Source of the DNA: Amorphochlora amoebiformis
Lineage: Eukaryota > Cercozoa > Chlorarachniophyceae
Assembly: GCA_054601695.1 (NCBI GenBank)
Contig: BAAHQB010000250.1
Span: 124,001 to 188,000 of the forward strand
Length of the DNA stretch: 64,000 nt
Reading direction: 5' to 3'
This document shows positions 28,838 through 41,808 of this stretch, one piece after another (the first letter of the stretch is position 1; each line of letters opens with the position of its first letter). The position numbers and the translations under genes were made by a program. The notes under the pieces were generated by a model, which saw nothing but the letters and a program-made list of their open reading frames with translations, was not told where the DNA came from and made no database searches.

Positions 28838-29324
28838 GAGACGAAGAAAAGGAAGGAAAGTGAAGTCTCTTTGTCCTCCTCCTCTTTTTCCCAGACCTCT
28901 AAAAAGCGTCAAAGGAGGGAAGGAGGAAGAAGGATGGGGGGGGGTGGAAAGGGGGGAATGGGGGTGGGGAGAGGGGGGAGAGGGGGGAGGGGGGTGAGAG
29001 GGGGAAGAGGGAGAGGCAGGTCGGGGATTAGGCCCGACAAGAAGAATGGTGAATACACATATACCACATACATTTTTAAACATGTGTATATGTGTGTTTG
29101 TATATGTACACATATTATGCATACACATATCTCATCTCTCCATCCTCGTCTCCCCCACCCAAAACCCCCTCTTTTTTTTCAGACTCACAAGAGGTGAGGG
29201 AGGACAATGGGGCCCCTTTGATTGTGGCGAGATTTAAACCGAAGGAAGAAGGCGAGGGGGAGGGCGAAGGGGGAATAGATGAGCGTAGGATAACGCAAAG
29301 TCATAATTCCAAGAAATTCTCGAG
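28838..29324 (+). other. RGG/Lys-rich N-terminal exons of the helicase with long G-runs
   Basis: Exon 28838-29048 encodes a basic stretch ([16 protein letters not shown]) then a Gly/Arg region (about residues 29-66) written with G4 to G10 runs at 28934-29010. Exon 29183-29324 is acidic ([11 protein letters not shown]) and ends KKFSR. RGG regions commonly bind RNA and aid nucleolar targeting (established for the domain type). The coding strand has many closely spaced G-runs that could form G-quadruplexes in DNA and mRNA (inference). Confidence 0.75.
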
Positions 29325-29403
29325 GTAGGAATAAGGGTTAGGGTTAGGGTTTTAGGTTTTAGTGGGCGTGAGAATGGCGGATATATATATATATATATAT
29401 ATG

Positions 29404-29446
<43 letters not shown>

Positions 29447-30044
29447 CGTATATATATATATATATATATATGAGAATGGGGCATAACATATATGTATATA
29501 CATACTATACATATATATATATATATATATAATATATTTATATATATATATATAAACTATTACACCAGGGAGATGTTTTCGTCGGAAGTTAAGAATATAT
29601 ATATATATATATATACATATATATCTATATATATTAACTATTACATCAGGGAGATGTTTTCGTCGGAAGTTAAGAGTTTTTCGGACCTGAAGATTTGTCA
29701 AAGGCTTGTTGATATCCTAGAAGTACTTCCTTACTCTTATAATATTATACATATATATATGTATATGTATGTATATATATATATGTATATGTACATATAT
29801 AATATATACATATATATATATATATATGATATCTGTCAAAGGCTTGACCCTAGAAGTTCTCTCTTACCCTTATCTACATATATATATATATGTATGTATA
29901 TATATATATATATATATGTATATACATATATATGTATATATATATATATATGTACATATATACATGTTATATATATATATATATATATATTATAATATGG
30001 TATCTGTCAAAGTCTCTTCCTACCTTAGAATTAATTCTATTATG

Positions 30045-30088
<44 letters not shown>

Positions 30089-30132
30089 TCAAGTATATTA
30101 CAAATATTTATATATATATATATAATATATAG

Positions 30133-30183
<51 letters not shown>

Positions 30184-30406
30184 ATATATATATATAATAT
30201 ATATATATATATATGTGTATGTATATATGTATGTTTGTATATGACATATATTATACATTTATACATACATTATGTTTCTACACTATATATCCATATATAG
30301 ATATATATAATATATAATATATATATATATATATATCTTTATTGGTAGGCTGAGTTAAAGCATTCGCGTCCCACCCGCATACAAGCGATGGTACCAAAAT
30401 ATATAC

Positions 30407-30455
<49 letters not shown>

Positions 30456-30625
30456 TTTATATGTATATATATATATATATAATTACATATACATACACAT
30501 ATACAAACATATATATATTTTATGTATAATATGTATACGTGGAATACACATTATGTAAAATATATATACCTGCTACATCCATTAGATATCGGTGAATATG
30601 CTGGGGTATGTGTGTTGCATAATAC

Positions 30626-30666
<41 letters not shown>

Positions 30667-30845
30667 GATATATGCATATTTGTATATATATACTATAAGA
30701 CCACCTCAGAATTCCTCTTAGGAGAGTACTGTGTTAATTATGTATTTACACACGTTCATATTGTTAAATTATACATATATACAATATACATAAAAAAGAA
30801 TTATATGTATAATATACAAATATGTATCCTACTACGTTTGTATAC

Positions 30846-30892
<47 letters not shown>

Positions 30893-32321
30893 TATATGTA
30901 ATTATATGTGTATATATTATATGAGTATATATATATATATAACATATAGGAAAGTATCCATAGTACTAATCACAATAATAATAATAATAATAATTATAAT
31001 AACAATTATAATATCGAAAGGTCATACCATGCCTACTCCAAGGAAAAGATGTCATGTTCAAATCCAAGACCGGTTAGGGTTAGGGTTAGGGTTAGGGTTA
31101 GGGTTAGGGATAGGGTTAGGGTTAGGGTTAGGGTTAGGGTTAGGGTTAGGGTTAGGGTTAGGGTTAGGGTTAGGGTTAGGGTTAGGGTTAGGGTTAGGGT
31201 TAGGGTTAGGGTTAGGGTTAGGGTTGGGGTTAGGGTTAGGGTTAGGGTTAGGGTTAGGGTTAGGGTTAGGGTTAGGGTTAGGGTTAGGGTTAGGGTTAGG
31301 GTTAGGGTTAGGGTTAGGGTTAGGGTTAGGGTTAGGGTTAGGGTTAGGGTTAGGGTTAGGGTTAGGGTTAGGGTTAGGGTTAGGGTTAGGGTTAGGGTTA
31401 GGGTTAGGGTTAGGGTTAGGGTTAGGGTTAGGGTTAGGGTTAGGGTTAGGGTTAGGGTTAGGGTTAGGGTTAGGGTTAGGGTTAGGGTTAGGGTTAGGGT
31501 TAGGGTAGATTAGCGTCAGGGTAAGGGTGCCGGGTTAGGGTTAGGGTAAGGGTTAGGGTTAGGGTCAGGCTTATTATTAGGGCTAGCGGTAGGGTTTGGG
31601 TTAGGATCAGATGCATGTCTTAGTCCGACAAACATTGACTCCGGTTAGGGTTAGGGTTATGGTTAGGGTTAGGGTTAGGATTAGGGCTGGGGTCGGGGTC
31701 AAGGTTAGGATTAAGGGTTCAGGGTTCAGGCTTAGGGTTAGGGTTCAGGGTTCAGGGTTCAGGGTTAGGGTTAGGGTTAGGGTTAAGCGTTAGGGTTCAG
31801 GGTTAGGGTTAGGGTTAGGATTAGGGTTTGGGTTCAGGGTTTAGAGTTAGGGTTAGGGTTCGGGGTTAGGGTTAGGATACAGGGTTAAGGTGGTTCAGGG
31901 TTCAGGGTTAGGGTTAGGGTCAGGGTTGGGTTAGGAAGGTTTTAAGTTAAGGTTAGGATAGATTATTTAGCAGTCTTAGTCCGAAGATCGTTGTCTCGAT
32001 TAGTGTTGGGGTTACGGTTAGGGTTCAGGGTTCAGGGTTCAGGGTTACGGTTAGGGTCAGTGTTAGGGTTAGGGTAGAAGCTTAGAGAGTGGTTAGTACC
32101 AGCGTTAGGGTTAGATATAATATATGTATACATATACATATATACATATATATACATCTAGTTTCCTTATCCTACATACTATATATTATATATGTATATA
32201 TATATATATGTATATATTTATATCAATAAACATATGTATAATATATATATATATATGTGTGTGTGTGTGTATACGTGTATATAAAATACATATTTATACA
32301 GATATATATATATATATATAT

Positions 32322-32389
<68 letters not shown>

Positions 32390-32849
32390 TATATATATAT
32401 ATACATATTATATATATATATATATACATATTATATATATATATAAACGTATATGTACATATGAAATATATATATATATATATAAACACATATATACCTT
32501 TATGCACATACATACATACATACATACTTACATGTGTGTACATACATACATATATACACACAATACATTACAACATATACATCCACCATACGTATAAAGC
32601 CATAAATCGAAAAATCAAGACTCTCCTGAAATTTCCAAAAACATTAGAAAATTCCGAATAAACCGTTTCGTCCTAATCCTGACGCAACATCTTGATATTT
32701 ATGTATTATTTAAGGTGTATATATGAATAAATATAATATTATATATGAATATATATATATATAGGAAGTGGTAAAACGTTAGCCTTTTTATTGCCCTTAG
32801 TCCACCTTCTTCAGGGCCGTCGAACAAGGTTATATATATATATACATAT

Positions 32850-32902
<53 letters not shown>

Positions 32903-33053
32903 ATATATATATATGTACAATACATATGTGTGTGTATGTGTATATATGTCTACCCTCTTCAGGGCCATCGGAGAAGGTCATACACATACATATATATGTA
33001 GATATATATATATATATACATTATATATATACATATATATATATGTCTGTACA

Positions 33054-33092
<39 letters not shown>

Positions 33093-33452
33093 TGTCCACC
33101 TTCTTCAGGGCTGTCGTAGGTATATATAATTATATATATATATATATATAGATATAGATATTATTATAATATATATTATAAAACATATATATATATGTAT
33201 ATTTATAACCTTGTCCGACGGCCCTGAAGAAGGTGGACATATATATATGTGTGTGTATATATATATACACACATATATACACATATAAATGTATATATGT
33301 GAATATGTAGATATACATATACCATATACATATATATATGCAATACATTATGTGTATATATATATACATATCCATGTGTATATATATATGTATGTATATG
33401 TCCAAATATAAATATAAAATATATATAACCCTGTTCTATATATAACCCTGTT

Positions 33453-33502
<50 letters not shown>

Positions 33503-33524
33503 AATTGTATGTCATGTTTCACCT

Positions 33525-33568
<44 letters not shown>

Positions 33569-34317
33569 GTGTATATGCATATATATATATATATATGTAT
33601 TATATATACATGTATACATGTATGTGTGTATGTATACATGTATATGTATATATATGTATGTATACATATATATATATGTATGTATATGTATATGTTATAT
33701 ATATATGTATGTATGTGTAATGTGTATATGTATATAATGATGTATGTATGTGTATATAACGAAATGAGGCATCTAATATTTATACACATGTATATAATAT
33801 ATGTATAATATACATATATACATATATATATATATATTTATGTACAATATATATATAAATATATATATATATAATACATACATATATAGAAAATAATATT
33901 ATGTTTGTGTATATGTATATGTATATATTATATGTATGTATTTATATGTATCAATATATATATAATATATATATATACATATATGTATATAAATAACATA
34001 TACATTCAAATATGCATATACTTCTATATATATGTATATATATATATATATATATATAATATGTATATTTTCATAAAAAATAGCCATATAATGATATATA
34101 TTTAGGCTGGCAAGGGGTGATGGTACACATGCTGTCATCGTAGCTCCTACGAGGTATAATATATATATATATGTATATGTTATGTATGTATATATATATA
34201 TATATATATAAATATATATGTATGTATGTATGTATGTATATGTATATATGTATAGTTATATTTTTATTTCAGGGAGCTGGTTCTGCAGATTCACCATGTG
34301 TTGAAGGTCATAATTAT

Positions 34318-34375
<58 letters not shown>

Positions 34376-34721
34376 TTATATATTTATACATATATATATA
34401 TATATATATGTTTGTGTGTGTATATATATATGTGTATATATTTATATAACATCTATATAATTATATATATATATATGTATATATATAAATAACATCTATG
34501 TAATTATATGTATATATGTGTATTATATATATTTTAATATATACACACATATATACATATATATATATATTTATTTATATATATATATATATATATGTAT
34601 ATAAATACTATGTATATGTATACACATGTATATTGTACAATATATATATTCATGTATTTGGAGTTGGATATAATATATATATATATATGTGTGTGTGTGT
34701 GAATATACAATACAGATATAC

Positions 34722-34756
<35 letters not shown>

Positions 34757-34822
34757 ATATATATATATGTAGGCTGTTCTGAAACCCTTCTATTGGCTTG
34801 TTTCCACAACCGTAATGGGAGG

Positions 34823-34876
<54 letters not shown>

Positions 34877-35027
34877 TACATATATACATACACACATATT
34901 TATTTATATACATATACCTGATATATATATATATATATATAAATTATAAACGATGATGACAATGGTGATGATGTATTTATAAATGTTCGTATGTGTATGT
35001 TATATTATGTGTGTGTGTATATGTATG

Positions 35028-35075
<48 letters not shown>

Positions 35076-35137
35076 ACGATGGTGATAATGGTAATGATGT
35101 GTATTTATAAACGTTTGTATGTGTATATTATATTATA

Positions 35138-35178
<41 letters not shown>

Positions 35179-35308
35179 TATATATATATACATACATATA
35201 TATATATATATGTAATATACTTGTACATATACATAAGAATATATATATATATGATAAACACTCAGGGGAGAGAAGAAAGAGCGAAAAAGCGCGTCTTCGT
35301 AAGGGCGC

Positions 35309-35360
<52 letters not shown>

Positions 35361-35517
35361 TTGGATATATATATATATATATATAAAAAATATATATATA
35401 TATATGTATATATATATGTTATATATATTACATTATATACATATATATATATATATATAATATACATATTGTATGCATGCTACTCTCATTCGGTATCTAT
35501 GTATATGTAAATTATAT

Positions 35518-35560
<43 letters not shown>

Positions 35561-35659
35561 ATATATATATGTATAGACGGTTGTTGTAGCAACTCCAGGG
35601 AGGTTGCTAGATCATCTCATCACTACCAAGTCCTTCAATGTCAACAATCTACAAGTCTT

Positions 35660-35716
<57 letters not shown>

Positions 35717-35862
35717 CTCATCACTACCAAGTCCTTCAATGTCAACAATCTGCAAGTCTTGGTATATGTATATATATATATTTATATATATATATATATA
35801 TATAATATATGTATGTCTCATCACTACCAAGTCCTTCAATGTCAACAATCTGCAAGTCTTGG

Positions 35863-35917
<55 letters not shown>

Positions 35918-35923
35918 AACAGT

Positions 35924-35957
<34 letters not shown>

Positions 35958-36002
35958 GCATATGTCCTTCAATGTCGCCAATCTTCAAGTCTTGGACCCT
36001 TG

Positions 36003-36043
<41 letters not shown>

Positions 36044-36064
36044 TGTATATGTAGATTTATATTA

Positions 36065-36107
<43 letters not shown>

Positions 36108-36179
36108 GTATATATATATATATATATGTATATATGCATGTACAGTATATATAATATAAGAAGTTTTTTTATGGTACCG

Positions 36180-36220
<41 letters not shown>

Positions 36221-36332
36221 TATATTATTCTCTTTTTCTCTCCCTCCTATCTCTCTCTACTTCCTCTTTCTCTCTCTCTTCTCTCTCTCCTCCCTCTCTC
36301 TTCTCTCTCTCTTCTCTCTCTCTTCTCTCTCT

Positions 36333-36377
<45 letters not shown>

Positions 36378-36878
36378 TCTCTCTCTCTTCTCTCTTTCTC
36401 TCCTCTCTCTCTCTTCTCTCTCTCTTCTCTCTCTCTTCTCTCTCTCTTCTCTCTCTCTTCTCTTCTCTCTCTCTTCTCTTCTCTCTCTCTTCTCTCTCTC
36501 TCTCTTCTCTCTCGCTCTCTCTCTCTCCTCTCTCTCTCTTTTCCCTCCCTCTCCTCTCTCTCTCTTTTCCCTCCCTCTCCTCTCTCTCTCTTTTCCCTCC
36601 CTCTCCTCTCTCTCTCTTTTCTCTCTCCGCTCTCTCCCCTCTTCTCTTTCCCTCCTCTACCTCTCTCTCTCTCTCTCTTCTCTGTCTCCTTTCCCCCCCC
36701 TCTCTGCCCTCTCTCTCTCTCTTTTCTCTCTCTCTTCTCTCTCTCTCTCTCCTCTCTCTCCTCTCTCTCTCTCTCCTCTCTCTCTCTCCTCTCTCTCTCT
36801 CCTCTCTCTCCTCTCTCTCCTCTCTCTCTCTCTCCTCTCTCTCTCTCTTCTCTCTCTCTCTCTTTTCTCTCTCTCTCA

Positions 36879-36909
<31 letters not shown>

Positions 36910-37145
36910 CTATCTCTCTTTTCTCTTCCTCTCCTCTCTCTCTTTTCTCTCTCTGCTCTCTCCCTCTCTTCTCTTTCTCTCCTCTCCCTCTCCTCTCCCT
37001 CTCTTCTCTTTCTCTTCTCTCCCTCTCCTCTCTCTCTCTCTCTCTCTCCTCTCTTCTCTGTCTCTTTCTCTCTCTCTTTTCTTTCTCCCCCCTTCTCTGC
37101 CCACTCTCTCTCTCTCTTCTCTCTTTCTCTCTCTCTCTCTCTCTC

Positions 37146-37190
<45 letters not shown>

Positions 37191-37500
37191 AACTCTCTCT
37201 TCTCTCTCTCTCTCTTCTAACTCTCTCTCTCTCTCTCTACTCTATCTTCTCTCTCCCTCCATCCATCTGGATTGTATCATGTATACATATCTATGAATCT
37301 ACTTCATATTTACTATAAAGAAACAGAAAATACTATACACATACATACACATAAATATACATCTGTGTGTGTGCATGTATGTATGTACACATGTGCTATG
37401 TATATGTATATATATATATGTATGTATATATACATAGTTTACTTCCACAGGTTTTAGACGAAGCCGACCGGCTTTTAGACCTCGGGTATTGGGATTTCTA

Positions 37501-37577
<77 letters not shown>

Positions 37578-38340
37578 ACAATAATACTAATAATAGTATT
37601 ATGTTATTATATATATGTATATATACGTATATATCATATAATATATATATACATATGTATTATGTATACGCATGATATATACATATGTATTATGTATACG
37701 CATGCAACTATATATATATATATATGTTTGTATATATAATATATATATATGTATGTATGTATATATATATATATATATATATATGTTATATATACACATA
37801 TATACATAGGTATATATATATATACATAGGTATATATATATATATATATGTATATAGATGTAAATATTTACATATATATATATATATACTATTCGCATTA
37901 TATATATATATATATTATTCGCATTATATATACATTTAGGCATACATATAATGTATTCTATGTATGTTTGAAAATATGTAAAAATATACGTATGAATATA
38001 TGTATGTGTGCGCGAAATATATATTACATTTGTATATTTATATAATATATATAAATATACTGTATAAATATACACATGTTTGCATATGGATAGATATATA
38101 TTATAATATATATATATATACCTTTATGCAATATTTAAAATATATATATATATATATGTATATATAAACATTTATATTTGTAAAATTATATATATATATA
38201 TATATGTTATATGTATTTACGTATATCATATACCTACATAATATATATAAAAATACATATATATTCATATGTATTATACACATTTCCAGATTCGAAAACG
38301 ACATCAACCAAATCCTCTCAATTCTAGACCAACGACAAGG

Positions 38341-38391
<51 letters not shown>

Positions 38392-38779
38392 ATATATATA
38401 CATAATATATATATATATATATATATATTTAAATATACATTTAAATATTCACAGTAACAATATATATATATATTATATATATATATATATATATACATAT
38501 ATATTAGTAAGCTATATGACTATATAACTAGAATCGAAACGACAGACGATTCTAACTTCTGCGACCCTTAACCCATCTGTGTCACGGCTAATCGATTCGT
38601 CTTTAAAAAACCCGGTATATCAATGTATAGATGTGTGAGAGTTTAATAATAGATATGTGCATATATATAGGTAGATATATGTATATATAGTATGTATGTT
38701 ATGTTAAATATCCACGCTACGAATCCCTAGAGGCAGTCTCGTTAAGATGATATATATATTCTATAGTATGTGTATATAT

Positions 38780-38822
<43 letters not shown>

Positions 38823-38883
38823 GTGTGTATATAGTTATTTATAAGTATATATATTGCTAAGACGATATAGATATTCTATAGTA

Positions 38884-38915
<32 letters not shown>

Positions 38916-38916
38916 A

Positions 38917-38949
<33 letters not shown>

Positions 38950-39009
38950 GTTGTTGCAGCCTCTTTTTTTTGTTTAGTTTATAATATTCATGAAAATACA
39001 CACACACAC

Positions 39010-39044
<35 letters not shown>

Positions 39045-39116
39045 TATGCATATTTGTATATCTGTATGTATGTTAGGAGAGAATAGGGATTCAGGACGGG
39101 GAGGAGGTAGAAGGTA

Positions 39117-39172
<56 letters not shown>

Positions 39173-39207
39173 TATAATATATACATATATAAATATATAT
39201 ATATATA

Positions 39208-39238
<31 letters not shown>

Positions 39239-40204
39239 CATATATCTATATATAATATTAATATATAAAATATGTATTTGTATATTCATATATATTATAT
39301 ACATATATATATATATATGTTTATATATTGTATGCAGTATACATTTTTTGCGAATATATTATATACATACATATATATATATATATATATGTATGTATAT
39401 ATATATATATATATGCGTATTATATTTGTACCCATAATATATATATATGTATTTCCTTACATATAATACGTATATTTACATTCATATATGTATATATATA
39501 TATATATATGTGTGTATGTGTGTGTGCAGGTGTATATGTGTATAAATTATATATACATGTCCATATATGTATATATGTAACGTATATATGTATATTTATG
39601 TATACAACATATACATGTTATATACGTATACCTACACACATATATATCTAAATTACTATTACATGCAGCGTACATACACATACAAACATTCAAATACTTT
39701 CCACACATCCACAAGCAAAGAAAAACCACCAAAATAACCAAATCTAATCTCGAATCTACATATCCATACAACCCCTCAGAAGAAGAGACATTGCCTAGAA
39801 ATTTAACGCAAAACTACGTAAAAGCTGACTCAAAGTATAGGCTGACAGTGTTGTCGGCTCTCTTACGTTCCCTCGGGGGGGGGGGGGGGGGAGTGGCGGG
39901 TGGAAAGGGGGCCCGAAAAGTTATTGTATTTGTCTCGACGTGTGACTCGGTAGATGTTTTGAGTGTTGGGTATATATGTGTGTTTTTTATGTGTACGTAT
40001 GCTTATGTACTTTTGTATTTATGTGCGTATGTTATGAATTTGTGAGAAGTGTGTGTGTGTTATGTAATATGTTTCTGTATATTTGTATATATATGTATAC
40101 ATAATATAAAAATATACATATGTAATATAATATATATATATATATTATAAAATTATATTCATGTTTTACGTGTACATATGTATAACACATTGATTTAACA
40201 TATA

Positions 40205-40238
<34 letters not shown>

Positions 40239-41269
40239 CTACATACATATATTATAATATATATAAAATGTATGTATCCGTAATATCATAAATATATATA
40301 TACATAAATATATATATATATATATATATATCAAGATAAATCCCCTAATACCCATACATTTCCCAAGGGAAATATGGCCTGGTCTGGTAGATTGGGGCCT
40401 GGTATATGTCGCTTAAGAAAATATATACAACTGTCGCTTGTCGGGACTAATCCTATGATGACTTAATTGTCGGAGGAATCTCAATTCAGATAGATACCTA
40501 CAAGCGACGGGTGGGGTGGGATGCCGTTTAAAAAAAAAAAAAAAAAGAATTGATATGATGAACGGTATCTATCACTTGCTTGCCTCACTAGTGTTTGGAC
40601 TTGTTCAATATTTGATCACTCCTTTCGCTGAGGTAAGTGGGAATATGGAATACGCGGCAAACGTATTTCATTCAAATTTGTATATGAGTATAATTCAATC
40701 TTTGGGCAATTTCTGCCTTAGTTGATATTGAAACTCAGCAAAGTGAATCAAATTCTTGGCAGTAAGTAAATTCCCTTCTGTCTTGATTGATACCACAACT
40801 CTGATCAAAGAGTAGGTTACCACCACCATATATATATATATATATATATATTATGTACATATATACATATATATATATATGTCTATATAACACACATATG
40901 TCTAAAATATAGGTACGCTCATCTAATATACATACACGTATATACTGTATATATGTAAATACTTCTGCTCTGTACCCATGTAAATACCTATATTTTAAAT
41001 ATATATATTCATATATGTAAATATATACTTATATACCTATATACACATACATACATACATATGTATATGTATAAATATATACATACATACATATATATAC
41101 ATACATATACATACATATATATATATATATCATAATGCACATGCAATATAAGCAAGATATGTGAACATATGCATATAATGACCTCTTTCTCTATGTCTAC
41201 GTCAAATATATTACACGAATAATACAATATAAACATATATATATATACAGATATTTTTATATTTTATGT

Positions 41270-41315
<46 letters not shown>

Positions 41316-41503
41316 GCGTGTATTCATATATTCACAATAGTGTGGTACACAAAAGGAATATTTTTTACATACATACATAAATATTTTATATATATATATA
41401 TATATGTAGTACATATATATATATATATATATATATGTGTATATATAAACATATAAATACAATATGCATATCTTAGGTTGAATTTCACTATGAGCTGTCC
41501 CGT

Positions 41504-41547
<44 letters not shown>

Positions 41548-41683
41548 CACATATATATATATATATATATAGATATGTGTATATATAAACATATATATAC
41601 AATATGTATATATTAGGTTGAATTTCACTATGAGCTGTTCCGTCATGCATCCTGGCCCCTAGATCTCTCGAAGGTAATATGAC

Positions 41684-41747
<64 letters not shown>

Positions 41748-41766
41748 GTATGTATATATATATATA

Positions 41767-41808
<42 letters not shown>

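Larger units (their letters stand above)
31507..32113 (+). repeat. Degenerate TTAGGG / GGTTCAGG array
   Basis: Continuation of the perfect array with a GGGTTCAGGGTTCAGG variant lattice at 31715-32045 and two degenerate motif copies (31604-31643 and 31955-31999). Confidence 0.93.

Noticed and set aside
29234-29735. Minus-strand reading of 29650-29722 as an exon of the DUF2064 gene
   Set aside because: Open on minus too, but the plus reading ([13 protein letters not shown]…) joins helicase exons in phase on both sides and matches the helicase Q-motif region.
31049-31513. Leu-Gly and Val-Arg repeat proteins across the TTAGGG array
   Set aside because: All frames of (GTTAGG)n are open; the array starts at a phase-proven splice donor.
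36247-36879. Arg/Glu-rich minus-strand frame
   Set aside because: Complement of the CT tract; pure low complexity, no start context and no conserved motif.
35604-37220. 538-codon frame joining the TPGR exon echoes to a Ser/Leu-rich protein
   Set aside because: The C-terminal two thirds are the CT tract and the N-terminal part runs through TA introns; only 35577-35660 is a real exon.
40516-40725. Plus frame [17 protein letters not shown] followed by GTAAGT as a helicase exon
   Set aside because: The helicase continues in phase from 39949 to 41617; this segment lies in a non-TA insert next to a dispersed repeat.
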